Positions 9,360 through 17,385 of a DNA stretch of 64,000 nt are shown here, piece by piece. This stretch comes from Chitinimonas taiwanensis DSM 18899. GTDB lineage: Bacteria; Pseudomonadota; Gammaproteobacteria; Burkholderiales; Chitinimonadaceae. The notes under the pieces are model-generated. The model worked only from the letters and a program-made list of their open reading frames with translations, was not told where the DNA came from and ran no database searches. The translations under genes were made by a program, and so were the position numbers. The stretch lies in assembly GCF_900119825.1 (NCBI RefSeq), contig NZ_FPKR01000005.1, positions 186,001-250,000 on the forward strand, in the 5' to 3' direction. Position 1 is the first letter of the stretch, and each line of letters opens with the position of its first letter.

Positions 9360-11843
9360 TTGTCGTTTGACCCTTCTGCGCCCACTACCGTGACGACACC
9401 CGACGACCCCTTGCTGCCCCGCCCTCCCCGCTTTGCGCGCCTGCGTGCCTTCTGGCAGCGCCGCCGTGGCTGGATTCTGGGCTTTGCCCTGCTGTTCGGC
9501 GCGCTCCTGCTGGGCGCCAGCTGGTGGCTGCTGCGCGAACTGCCTTCCTTGAACGAGCTGGACAATCTGCAGCCCAAGGTGCCGCTGCGCGTGTTCTCGG
9601 AAGACGGTGTGCTGATCGGCGAATTCGGCAAGGAGCGCCGCAGCCTGGTCAAGCTGGCCGATATGCCGGCCGACCTCAAACAAGCAGTGCTAGCGATTGA
9701 AGACGCGCGCTTTTACGAACATGGCGCGGTGGATGTGCTGGGCGTGCTGCGCGCCGGCGCGGCCAATCTGGGTAGCGGCGGACGCGGCCAGGGCGCCAGT
9801 ACCATCACCATGCAGCTGGCGCGCGACCTGTTCCTGACCAAGGACAAGACCATCACGCGCAAGCTGCGCGAGATCATCGTCGCCTACAAGATCGAGGCGG
9901 TGCGCAGCAAGGACGAGATCCTTGAGCTGTATATGAACCAGATCTACCTCGGTCAGCGCGCCTATGGTTTCGCCAGCGCCGCCCGCGTGTATTTCGGCAA
10001 GGAACTGCGCGACATCAGCCTGGCCGAGGCCGCCATGCTGGCCGGCCTGCCCAAGGCACCAGCCGCCTATAACCCGGTGGTCAACCCCAAGCGTGCGCGT
10101 ATTCGCCAGGCCTATATCCTCAAGCGCATGCGCGAGCTCGGCTATATCAATGCCGCGCGCGAAGCCGAGGCCCTGGCCGAGCCGCTGAAGCTGGCCCTGG
10201 GCACCAGTGCCACGCCCACCGCCAGCCCGCGCGCCGAATATGTGGCCGAGATGGTGCGCCAGCAGATGTTTGCCCAGTACGGCGACGCGACCTATGCCAA
10301 GGGCCTGGTGGTGACCACCACGCTGAATTACGCGACCCAGCTTTTGGCCTGGCAGGCCGTGCGCGACAGCCTGTTCGATTACGACCGCCGCCGCGACTAC
10401 CGTGGCCCGGAGGGCTATGTGGCGCTGCCGGCTGGCCGCAGCGAGCGCGAAGATGCGATCGAGGAGGCGCTCGAACGCCATCCGGATGCTGATGAGCTGC
10501 CCGCCGCCGTGGTGCTGAAAGCCAGCAGCCGCGAGGTGCAGGCAATGAGCCGCGATGGCGAAATCCACACCATCAGCGGCAATGGTCTGCGCTTTGCCGC
10601 ACGTAGCCTGCGCAGCGATGCCAGCACGGCGCTACGCCTGCGCCCCGGCTCCATCATCCGCCTCGCCTTCCCAAACGAGAAAAAGCCCGAGATCAGCCAG
10701 CTACCCGATGTCCAGGGCGCCATCATCGCCCTGTCGCCGCAGGACGGCGCGATCAAGGCGCTGGTGGGCGGCTTCGACTTCAAGGTGAACAACTTCAACC
10801 GCGTGACCCAGGCGGTGCGCCAGCCCGGCTCCACCTTCAAGCCCTTCGTCTATTCGGCCGCGCTGGAAAAAGGTGTCGGCCCTGCCACCCTGGTCAATGA
10901 CGCACCGTTCTCGATCAAGCTCGACCCCGAGCGCGACGAGGTGTGGGAGCCGAAGAATGATGATCTGGTGTCGTCCGGCCCGGTCACCCTGCGCGTGGGC
11001 CTGAAGAAGTCGAAGAACCAGGTGGCAGTGCGCGTGCTCCAGCATATCGGCGTGCCCTTCGCGCGCGACTACATCACCCGCTTCGGCTTCGAAAAGAAGC
11101 AGATGCCGCCCTATCTGCCGCTGGCCCTGGGCGCCGGCAACACCACACCGCTGCAGCTGGCCGAGGGCTATGCGGTGTTCGCCAACGGCGGCTACAAGGT
11201 GGCGCCCTATCTGATACGCGAAGTGCGCGACGGCAACGGCAAGCTGCTGATGCAGGCCAAGGCCCCGCAGGCCGAGCAGGACGCCCCGCAGGTGCTGACC
11301 CCGCGCAATGCCTATGTGATGCACAGCCTGCTGAAGAGCGTGGCGCAGAACGGCACCGCCTACCAAAGCAATGAGTTGGGCCGCACCGATATCGGCGGCA
11401 AGACCGGCACCACCAACCAGGCGCGCGATGCCTGGTTCGCCGGCTACCAGCGCAGCCTAGTGGCGATCAGCTGGATGGGTTTCGACCAACCGCGCTCGCT
11501 CGGCAATAGCGGCGCCGGCGCCCAGCTGGCCCTGCCACAATGGATGCGCTTCATGCGCCCGGCCCTGAAGGATGTGCCTGCCTACGAGATGCCCGAACCG
11601 GCCGGCGTGGTACGCATAGGCGGCGAGCTCTACTTCGACACCGCCCAACCCGGCCAGGGCTTCGTCAGCGGCATCGATATGCAGAACGCCGTCTGGCCCA
11701 AGCCGGAAGCCGAGGAAACGCCGACCGAGGACGAGATGGGCGAGAGCGGCGCAGCCGAGGCGGAAAGCAGCGAAACACCACCTGGCGAGGCCGAACCCAG
11801 CGGCAGCAATGATGATCTCTTCCCGCAGAAACGCGACCGCTGA
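9360..11843 (+). CDS. mrcA: Penicillin-binding protein 1A (bifunctional peptidoglycan synthase)
   Basis: Polymerises lipid II glycan strands and cross-links their peptides in the periplasm, anchored by one N-terminal helix (about residues 37-59). The glycosyltransferase domain shows the catalytic AIEDARFYEH (Glu near 114), STITMQLARD and ELYMNQIYLG. The transpeptidase domain has all three motifs: S491-T-F-K, S551-K-N and K681-T-G. The C-terminus ends in an acidic, low-complexity tail rich in Glu, Ser and Pro. At 827 residues it is normal for PBP1A. The start is uncertain: TTG 9360 is the longest option, but the in-frame GTG at 9390 is equally possible; neither has a clear ribosome site. Confidence 0.92.
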   Translation: MSFDPSAPTTVTTPDDPLLPRPPRFARLRAFWQRRRGWILGFALLFGALLLGASWWLLRELPSLNELDNLQPKVPLRVFSEDGVLIGEFGKERRSLVKLADMPADLKQAVLAIEDARFYEHGAVDVLGVLRAGAANLGSGGRGQGASTITMQLARDLFLTKDKTITRKLREIIVAYKIEAVRSKDEILELYMNQIYLGQRAYGFASAARVYFGKELRDISLAEAAMLAGLPKAPAAYNPVVNPKRARIRQAYILKRMRELGYINAAREAEALAEPLKLALGTSATPTASPRAEYVAEMVRQQMFAQYGDATYAKGLVVTTTLNYATQLLAWQAVRDSLFDYDRRRDYRGPEGYVALPAGRSEREDAIEEALERHPDADELPAAVVLKASSREVQAMSRDGEIHTISGNGLRFAARSLRSDASTALRLRPGSIIRLAFPNEKKPEISQLPDVQGAIIALSPQDGAIKALVGGFDFKVNNFNRVTQAVRQPGSTFKPFVYSAALEKGVGPATLVNDAPFSIKLDPERDEVWEPKNDDLVSSGPVTLRVGLKKSKNQVAVRVLQHIGVPFARDYITRFGFEKKQMPPYLPLALGAGNTTPLQLAEGYAVFANGGYKVAPYLIREVRDGNGKLLMQAKAPQAEQDAPQVLTPRNAYVMHSLLKSVAQNGTAYQSNELGRTDIGGKTGTTNQARDAWFAGYQRSLVAISWMGFDQPRSLGNSGAGAQLALPQWMRFMRPALKDVPAYEMPEPAGVVRIGGELYFDTAQPGQGFVSGIDMQNAVWPKPEAEETPTEDEMGESGAAEAESSETPPGEAEPSGSNDDLFPQKRDR

Positions 11844-11860
11844 GTGGCATAGCTCGATAC

Positions 11861-11893
11861 AAAAGGGGTAGCCTGTATGGGCTACCCCTTTTT
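11861..11893 (+). terminator. Strong Rho-independent terminator after mrcA
   Basis: A 13-bp perfect stem (AAAAGGGGTAGCC at 11861-11873, complement at 11880-11892), a 6-nt loop and a run of five T. It ends the mrcA unit and, being nearly symmetrical, could also act on the other strand. It marks the left edge of the AT-rich accessory region. Confidence 0.88.
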
Positions 11894-12109
11894 CATTGGC
11901 TTCATGCTGGCAAGCGAATCCATGCTCCTGACGGACCATTCGATGCTCAAGCATGCCTCAAGTGAGATGCAGCACAGCGGTGGAATCGGTGCTCAATCCA
12001 GGACAAAAATCAGCATTTTGCTGATATCGTCGCGCGAATTCAGTGCTTAGACTAGCCCTGGAGAGAACTCGCCGCCCTTATCCGTGACGATGCTGAAGAG
12101 GCTGAACCG

Positions 12110-13297
12110 ATGAAACTGCGCCAGACTTTGCAAGACCATCAAGATTCAGAGCCAATGTCGGCATCAGACTCAGGCACCGTATTGTCTTCCCGGACTTACC
12201 CAGATGTACAAGCTACCGTCGACAATTCACCTAGAGTCATTGCGCAATCCAAAACGTTACATAGCGTAATAGGAAACGAACAATCTGCAGCGCCTGTACC
12301 AGAGTCGATTGCAGAGGAAACATCCCGCATTGCCAATGTGCGGAGCGCGCCGATTCAATTAACACGCACAGGCAAATCATTTGCAATCCCCATCCTCGGG
12401 GCAATAAGTAGCTTTACGAAATTCGTTACAAACTATGGTAAACAGAAAGGCTTTAATAAAAAACCAAAGAAACCCTTAGAATCCAATGAATTATTTAAGA
12501 CGAAATATAACACCCTCAAGCGGAATACACTAAAACGCAATTTTTGGCCAAGCGTCAAGCAGACACAACAACGCTACTTCACATCTTCATCGAAAAAGTA
12601 TCTCTCCAATAAATTCCAAGACAATCCATCAGAAACCGATCCCTCATCAATACCCAAAGAGAAGAATAAAGAAGATGTCAATAAAAACTACAAAGCAAAA
12701 CTCAAACCACTCACTAACAGACTAGAGAAAAAAGACAAAAAATTCCCCGAAGAAGGCCACCCAAATGAAACCGAAGGATTGAATGACAGAATTAAAGCAG
12801 CGCTAGAACAGTTCTCTGCTATCAGTTTGCACGATCAAAGCGGCGACAAGGAAGTGTGCCTAGCGAGTACGCCCCAAAATAGTACCGAGTCAGAATCTCA
12901 GGATCACAGGAAGCGGGAGCCAGTTCCAAATACAAAGATTCCAGCACCTGGCGACGCCGATTTTATCGGGCCGCTTCCTCCTTGCCATTCGTGCTATGCA
13001 GATGGGACTCCGGTATTCGAAGGCCTGCAGCCAAGCAAGGTAAGCGGTCCTTTAAGTGAGGCTCCCCATTCTGTAATCAAGTGGGACTATAAAAATAAAC
13101 GCGTTTATAAAGCACGGGAGTATGGACTGAATGGAGTGCCTATTCGTGATATAGACTTTACAAACCCAACGTTCAGGAACGGAACATTGCGACCGGATCA
13201 TTACACCCCCGAACAGCATAGATATATTCCAAATAACCCTAATAATCCCAAGGCCGGCTATAAGCGCGGCCCAGGTGAACCATTGAGGATGCCATGA
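12110..13297 (+). CDS. Putative polymorphic toxin with eCIS-like N-terminal leader
   Basis: A 395-residue protein in three parts. Residues 28-58 contain VDNSPRVIAQSKTL (37-50), which resembles the VDNRPxAxAQRKLQ-type leader I recall from DUF4157-linked cargo of extracellular contractile injection systems. Residues 105-235 form a very Lys-rich, low-complexity middle. Residues about 318-395 form a compact C-terminal domain with VYKAREYGLNGVPI, RDIDFTNPT and H-rich RPDHYTPEQHRY, similar to polymorphic-toxin tips (type 24 comes to mind, unverified). There is no signal peptide or membrane helix. The gene is AT-rich (about a third G+C in parts) and overlaps the next gene by 4 nt, the usual toxin/immunity layout. 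M16 is an alternative start. Toxic activity is inferred. Confidence 0.6.
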   Translation: MKLRQTLQDHQDSEPMSASDSGTVLSSRTYPDVQATVDNSPRVIAQSKTLHSVIGNEQSAAPVPESIAEETSRIANVRSAPIQLTRTGKSFAIPILGAISSFTKFVTNYGKQKGFNKKPKKPLESNELFKTKYNTLKRNTLKRNFWPSVKQTQQRYFTSSSKKYLSNKFQDNPSETDPSSIPKEKNKEDVNKNYKAKLKPLTNRLEKKDKKFPEEGHPNETEGLNDRIKAALEQFSAISLHDQSGDKEVCLASTPQNSTESESQDHRKREPVPNTKIPAPGDADFIGPLPPCHSCYADGTPVFEGLQPSKVSGPLSEAPHSVIKWDYKNKRVYKAREYGLNGVPIRDIDFTNPTFRNGTLRPDHYTPEQHRYIPNNPNNPKAGYKRGPGEPLRMP

Positions 13298-13665
13298 TGT
13301 TATCGATATGTGCATGGAGAGGTGACCATTATGTGAGCCTCCATGAATTGCTTGATCTAATCGGTCATTTTTTTGCTGAGTGCCGTTGGTCTGTGCAGGT
13401 TAACGAAGTTGCGCCTGAACCAGGGGCTGAGCTGCTTGAGGACTGTGATTCTTCGCGGCTTATGCTCCTTCATGAGCTCATTCGCATTTCTGCGCCAAAC
13501 ATTCAAGTCATCGATGGAGAAATAACGGCAATAGATAACGATGGAAATGCCAGTTTGTTGCTGCGTGCGGTAGATAGCACATCGTGGGACATTGAAACCG
13601 CCAACACAGAAGCACTCGCAAGAGTCAGGGAGTCATTTGGGGATGCAGTAGAGATTCCTGATTAG
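13294..13665 (+). CDS. Putative cognate immunity protein of the upstream toxin
   Basis: A small acidic cytoplasmic protein of 123 residues with no signal peptide, no membrane helix and no Cys cluster. Its ATG overlaps the TGA of the toxin-like gene (ATGATG at 13294), so the two are translationally coupled and both are AT-rich. Position, size and acidity (many Glu and Asp opposite a basic partner) are those of immunity proteins in polymorphic toxin systems. I do not recognise the family. The internal HELLDLIGHFF and LLHELIRI segments suggest helices, followed by a beta-rich C-terminal half. Confidence 0.55.
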   Translation: MMLSICAWRGDHYVSLHELLDLIGHFFAECRWSVQVNEVAPEPGAELLEDCDSSRLMLLHELIRISAPNIQVIDGEITAIDNDGNASLLLRAVDSTSWDIETANTEALARVRESFGDAVEIPD

Positions 13666-13810
13666 TTCCAAACACAGCGACCGACATGGGGGCTGTCGCA
13701 CGAGCTGCTGCAGCCCACCGTCAATTCGACTCAATTGGGTGTGGAGCGTACAAATGCGGCGGGACGTCGTGTCATCTTTTGGACGCGAGCAAACAAGCCA
13801 TCAGCTCCCA

Positions 13811-13838
13811 AGAAAAAACGGGGCCGAGGCCCCGTTTT
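13811..13838. terminator. Bidirectional terminator (duplicated copy)
   Basis: The stem is CGGGGCC with complement GGCCCCG around a 2-nt loop, flanked by AAAAAA on the left and TTTT on the right. It can stop the toxin/immunity transcript from the left and was the terminator of the tyrS fragment from the right. Confidence 0.75.
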
Positions 13839-13858
13839 GATGTGCTGCACACCTGCGT

Positions 13859-14051
13859 TTACTGCCAGCTGATCAGCCCGTAATTCTTCTTGTCGCGGCG
13901 CAATACTGTGAAGCGGCCGAACAGGCGCTCGGGGTCGGTGAAACCGTATTCCAGCGAGTCGACCTTGGTGCCGTTGTTGCTCACCGCGCCGCTCTGGATG
14001 AGGGTCCGCGCTTCGGATTTGGACTTGGCGAGGTTGGCGGCGACCAGGGCG
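13859..14051 (-). pseudogene. Remnant of a second tyrS copy (C-terminal S4 domain only)
   Basis: Reads on the minus strand as the last 64 residues of tyrosyl-tRNA synthetase, including [16 protein letters not shown] and the terminal GLISWQ, identical in both copies. Upstream of residue 64 the similarity ends abruptly and only a few unrelated residues precede a possible ATG at 14065. The catalytic domain is entirely missing, so it cannot charge tRNA. Differences from the intact gene include Ile to Asn and Ala to Thr in the S4 domain, which suggests decay or origin in a related strain. It lies directly upstream of the unknown membrane gene. Confidence 0.88.
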
Positions 14052-14284
14052 CGATAGAGATGCACATCGCCATCATCAACCGGAATACGCCCCCTCCCCT
14101 GCTTGAAGGATGCCTGCTGGCGACAGACATGTTAGAAAGCGGCCTGCCACATTTTCCAGCTATGCCGTTCAGTTTGTACGCCGGCTTTGGCATCACCAAG
14201 ATACTCAACGCCGCGCCATGCAAACTCTGTCACTAAAGTGGTGATTTAGGCATAAAGGCCGTAGGCCGCAATAAGGTTCAACTC

Positions 14285-14725
14285 ATGCAACGCAGTATCG
14301 CCATCGCCCTTAAAACACTGATCGCCATGGCGGGCGGCCTTTTTCTTGCCGCACTTAATCTGCTCACCATCTGCGTTTTCACTCGTTCTATGCCTGGATC
14401 AGGCGGGATAGTGCTTTCTCTACTGGTTTGCATCCTGTCCCTGCCTATCCTGCTAAAAGCACCCTCACCCAGAAAATGCTTGCAACGTTTGCTGATCGGT
14501 GCAATCGGATTTTGTTTCATGCTGGCAGCCTCCGCACTAATTGCCGTTGGCCGCAGTATGGTCGGTGCCTTGCTGGGTGAATATGCCGGGGAAAAAGATA
14601 TTGGCGACCTCGCGCTGACGCTGGTGTTTAGTGCAGCTGCAGGCGGTGCTGGTGTTGTTGGTGGAATCATTTTGATAGTCATGCTCTTTTTATCTCACCG
14701 CATAGCGCGAGCACCACGTCGTTAG
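14285..14725 (+). CDS. Hypothetical membrane protein with four helices
   Basis: 146 residues, not recognised. Four hydrophobic segments can be seen (about residues 10-32, 41-58, 68-90 and 108-137), with a Gly- and Ala-rich last helix (AAAGGAGVVGG) and a basic C-terminus HRIARAPRR that would stay inside. It lies between the two copies of the tyrS end, with coding G+C lower than the housekeeping genes but higher than the toxin gene. The start is uncertain: ATG 14285 has no clear ribosome site. It could be an accessory or immunity-type membrane protein, since immunity to membrane-active toxins is often of this form, but nothing in the sequence proves that. Confidence 0.5.
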   Translation: MQRSIAIALKTLIAMAGGLFLAALNLLTICVFTRSMPGSGGIVLSLLVCILSLPILLKAPSPRKCLQRLLIGAIGFCFMLAASALIAVGRSMVGALLGEYAGEKDIGDLALTLVFSAAAGGAGVVGGIILIVMLFLSHRIARAPRR

Positions 14726-14885
14726 CGGCCACTGAATAAAATTCAGCTACTGTAAAACATAGTGACTTAAAGAAAATTACCCAGCAGACCAAGGCAACGC
14801 TTGTGTTCATTACATACCACAAGCAGTAAATAATTGGTACAAGCCAATTCAGCCAACCAAAAAATCAGAAACGGTAATGTAATCA

Positions 14886-15416
14886 ATGCCTAGCCTTACC
14901 ATTCATTCAAATAAGATTTTTATTTCCTTGACTGCCCTACTTAGCACGAGCCATTTCGGCTATGCATGTAATTTTGCCTCCACTGACCAGAATGCTCAGT
15001 ACTTACAGCACAGATCGGTAATGGAGAGATTAAAAATCACCATGCCCGAGGATTTTGCTTACACATTCCTCATTGGCGGCGCAAATAAACCCTCACGTGT
15101 GCTATGGGTAGATTTAAGCCGTGCCAGGGCAAAGCTATACCTCCAGAAGCCTGGATTTGCTGAGCGAGCAGACCTGAGCCTGCACTCGGCTAAAATTGAG
15201 GTGGTCATCGATGCAGAGAAAGTGCAGAAATTAATTGCACTAAGCCGCGATATTTATGAATCTCCAACAAGATATGCCAATATGCCACCCAAATTCGGCT
15301 CACTGGATGTTCGCTTACTGATTGCCTGCGAAGCGCTGGTGCGTGATGAGCCGTCTTATGGCCCACCACAAAGAGAGGTGGCGGAGTTACTCAAGCAGTC
15401 GCTGGAGTTCTTTTAA
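14886..15416 (+). CDS. Hypothetical exported protein
   Basis: 176 residues, family not recognised. The N-terminus (IFISLTALLSTSHFGYA) looks like a signal peptide with cleavage before CNF, so it may be secreted or, less likely, lipid-anchored; the context is not a classical lipobox. The mature part is mixed alpha/beta with a possible amphipathic stretch EVVIDAEKVQKLIALSRDIY. It is AT-richer than the core genes and stands between the unknown membrane gene and the Imm32-like gene inside the tyrS-bounded island. The ATG at 14886 is preceded by an AT-rich stretch (14726-14885) without an obvious ribosome site. Confidence 0.5.
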   Translation: MPSLTIHSNKIFISLTALLSTSHFGYACNFASTDQNAQYLQHRSVMERLKITMPEDFAYTFLIGGANKPSRVLWVDLSRARAKLYLQKPGFAERADLSLHSAKIEVVIDAEKVQKLIALSRDIYESPTRYANMPPKFGSLDVRLLIACEALVRDEPSYGPPQREVAELLKQSLEFF

Positions 15417-15532
15417 ACGGAGCACGAGCCATCAGGCGAGCTAATTTTCTACCGCCCTCCTACACCCGTGCAGCCAACCGAGGGAATACGTATTGATAAA
15501 CAGCAATTTACAAGAAAGCCCTTGTCAAAAGG

Positions 15533-15784
15533 CTAGATGTTTTCTTCATATTTTTTACAAACAATTATATCAGGCCAGTTTTCTTTCCAGCTGGAGCGGC
15601 TGTCTTGCAAATGCAGATGATCGTAGTTATCGCCTAGCATTTCCATTTTATCTGCCGCCTCAATTAAGAATTGCGCAACGGCCCTAATGGTTTCAGCACT
15701 GGCAACAAAAGATACTTGATTAAGCTCAACAAGACCGTCTTCATTAACGGGCTCGCCTGCTGGGTACGCAAATGCTTTCATCAA
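15533..15784 (-). CDS. Orphan Imm32-like immunity protein
   Basis: 83 residues, cytoplasmic, no signal. The order of features matches what I recall of the Imm32 family: an N-terminal strand, GLVELNQVSFVASAETIR, a helix FLIEAADKMEMLG, then DHLHLQD, a conserved Trp (SWKENWPDIIV) and a final DIIV strand. Such proteins neutralise polymorphic toxins. No matching toxin gene is adjacent, and it is transcribed toward tyrS's terminator, opposite to its island neighbours, so it is an orphan immunity gene. The start is ATG 15784, or ATG 15781 immediately after it; AGGGAG lies just upstream on the minus strand. Confidence 0.65.
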   Translation of the reverse strand: MMKAFAYPAGEPVNEDGLVELNQVSFVASAETIRAVAQFLIEAADKMEMLGDNYDHLHLQDSRSSWKENWPDIIVCKKYEENI

Positions 15785-15850
15785 ACTCCCTCCGAAATAA
15801 CGACTAACACCATTTCACCACTGCAACCCTAGCAAGCCAGCCATGACACC

Positions 15851-16093
15851 CAAGAAAAAACGGGGCCAAGGCCCCGTATTGATGTGCTGCATACCCGCGC
15901 TTACTGCCAGCTGATCAGTCCGTAATTCTTCTTGCCGCGGCGCAATACGGTGAAGCGGCCGAACAGGCGCTCGGCGTCGGTGAAGCTGTGTTCCAGCGCG
16001 TCGACCTTGGCGCCATTGATGCTGACCGCGCCGCTCTGGATAAAGGTGCGCGCTTCGGATTTGGACTTGGCGAGATTGGCGGCGACCAGGGCG
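15851..16093. repeat. Direct repeat copy B: 3' end of the intact tyrS
   Basis: Partner of 13809-14051. In this copy the repeat runs without a break into the complete tyrS gene, so copy B is the resident sequence and copy A the truncated one. Confidence 0.9.
15853..15880 (-). terminator. tyrS terminator
   Basis: On the minus strand: ACGGGGCC, a TT loop, GGCCCCGT and a run of six T. It lies 20-45 nt after the tyrS stop. Confidence 0.85.
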
Positions 16094-17175
16094 TCGATCA
16101 GGCTGCTGGTCGACTTTTCCAGTGCCACGCCTGGCATGCCGTCCTGGGCCAGTTGTTCCAGGTCGTTTTCGGTCAGCGCATCCAGGCTGTCGGCGAACAG
16201 GCTCTGGCTGATGCGCTGGGCGGCCACCACGGCGTCCTGGCCGTGCACCAGGGCGGTGGCCTGTTCGGCCAGAATGCGCTGGGCTTCAGGCTTCTTGCCG
16301 CTGGTCTTGTCGGCCGCTTCAATCGCATTGATCTCGGCCACGCTCAGGAAGGTGAAGTAGCGCAGGAATTTGTATACGTCGGCGTCGGCCGTATTCAGCC
16401 AGAACTGGTAGAAGGCGTAAGGCGAAGTCTTCTTGGCGTCGAGCCAGATGGCACCCGATTCGGTCTTGCCGAACTTGGTGCCGTCCGACTTGGTGACCAG
16501 GGGCAGGGTCAGGCCGAACACCTGTTGCTGGTGCAGGCGGCGGGTCAGGTCGGTGCCGGCGGTGATATTGCCCCACTGGTCCGAGCCACCGATCTGCAGG
16601 CGGCAACCATAGCGCTTGTTCAACTCGGCAAAATCGTAGCCCTGCAGAAGGCTGTAGGCGAATTCGGTAAACGAGATGCCCTGGTCGTCGCGGTTGATGC
16701 GCTGCTGCACCGATTCCTTCTTGATCATGGCGTTGACCGAGAAGTGCTTGCCGATATCGCGCAGGAATTCCAGCGAGCTCATCGCGCCGAACCAGTCGTA
16801 GTTGTTCGCCATGATGGCGGCGTTGCCGCCTTCGAAGCTGAGGAAGGGCTTGACCTGTTCGCGGATCTTGCCCACCCAGCTGGCGATCACATCCGGGGTG
16901 TTCAGCTTGCGCTCGGCGGCCTTGAAGCTGGGGTCGCCGATCATGCCGGTGGCGCCACCCACCAGGGCAATCGGCTTGTGGCCGGCTTGCTGGAAGCGCT
17001 TGAGCACCAGCACCGGCACCAGGTGGCCAAGGTGCAGGCTGTCGGCGGTCGGGTCGAAGCCGCAATACAGCGTCACCGATTCCTTGCTCAGCAGTTCATC
17101 GAGCGCTTGCGCGTCGGTGGTCTGGGCGATCAGGCCGCGGTCTTGCAGATCCTGGATCAGGGGGGAATGGGACAT
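15901..17175 (-). CDS. tyrS: Tyrosyl-tRNA synthetase
   Basis: Class I aminoacyl-tRNA synthetase that charges tRNA-Tyr in the cytoplasm. With ATG 17175 as start (GGAGAG just upstream) the protein has 424 residues, normal for bacterial TyrRS. Tyr37 and [14 protein letters not shown] (HIGH-type motif at 48-51) form the activation site; GGSDQWGN binds tyrosine and adenylate; KFGKT (KMSKS-type) follows near residue 236. The last 65 residues are the S4 RNA-binding domain. A GTG further upstream would extend the frame to 17214, but the added residues are not tyrS-like. The 3' end is duplicated at 13809-14051. Confidence 0.96.
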   Translation of the reverse strand: MSHSPLIQDLQDRGLIAQTTDAQALDELLSKESVTLYCGFDPTADSLHLGHLVPVLVLKRFQQAGHKPIALVGGATGMIGDPSFKAAERKLNTPDVIASWVGKIREQVKPFLSFEGGNAAIMANNYDWFGAMSSLEFLRDIGKHFSVNAMIKKESVQQRINRDDQGISFTEFAYSLLQGYDFAELNKRYGCRLQIGGSDQWGNITAGTDLTRRLHQQQVFGLTLPLVTKSDGTKFGKTESGAIWLDAKKTSPYAFYQFWLNTADADVYKFLRYFTFLSVAEINAIEAADKTSGKKPEAQRILAEQATALVHGQDAVVAAQRISQSLFADSLDALTENDLEQLAQDGMPGVALEKSTSSLIDALVAANLAKSKSEARTFIQSGAVSINGAKVDALEHSFTDAERLFGRFTVLRRGKKNYGLISWQ

Positions 17176-17325
17176 TGAGGGGCTCTCCACAGGGCCGGCA
17201 CGCCGATTGCGCACCGCGACAATTCGAAACGCGCGATTTTAGCCTAATCCGCGCCGCGCGCCGTGGCCGATCTGCGGCTGCGGCGCCGTTTGCCGGAAAG
17301 CACAGGCAGGCTGGCCGCATGGCCG

Positions 17326-17331
17326 TAGAAT
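17326..17331 (+). promoter_or_regulatory. Putative -10 element for the DEAD-box helicase gene
   Basis: TAGAAT followed by GCGCGGCC, 55 nt before the ATG. It matches the recurrent -10 plus GC-rich discriminator seen elsewhere in the window; no clear -35. Confidence 0.45.
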
Positions 17332-17385
17332 GCGCGGCCTTGCGCGGCCGGCTGGCGGCGCCCTTCCCTTTTGTATGGCCTGCCC

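Larger units (their letters stand above)
13809..14051. repeat. Direct repeat copy A: duplicated tyrS 3' end with terminator
   Basis: Aligns without gaps to 15851-16093 (offset 2042), with about 21 mismatches over 243 positions by hand count, so roughly 91% identity. It covers the terminator and the last 64 or so codons of tyrS. Similarity stops sharply at 14051/16093. The pair brackets three genes. Confidence 0.9.

Noticed and set aside
12000-16100. A prophage or transposon as the carrier of the AT-rich island
   Set aside because: No integrase, transposase, tRNA gene or terminal inverted repeat could be found; the only boundary signal is the duplicated tyrS end.
15988-17178. A long open frame opposite tyrS
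   Set aside because: tyrS is complete and conserved; the opposite frame is a shadow.
17173-17214. An upstream extension of tyrS
   Set aside because: The extra 13 residues do not look like any TyrRS N-terminus, whereas ATG 17175 has a good ribosome site.
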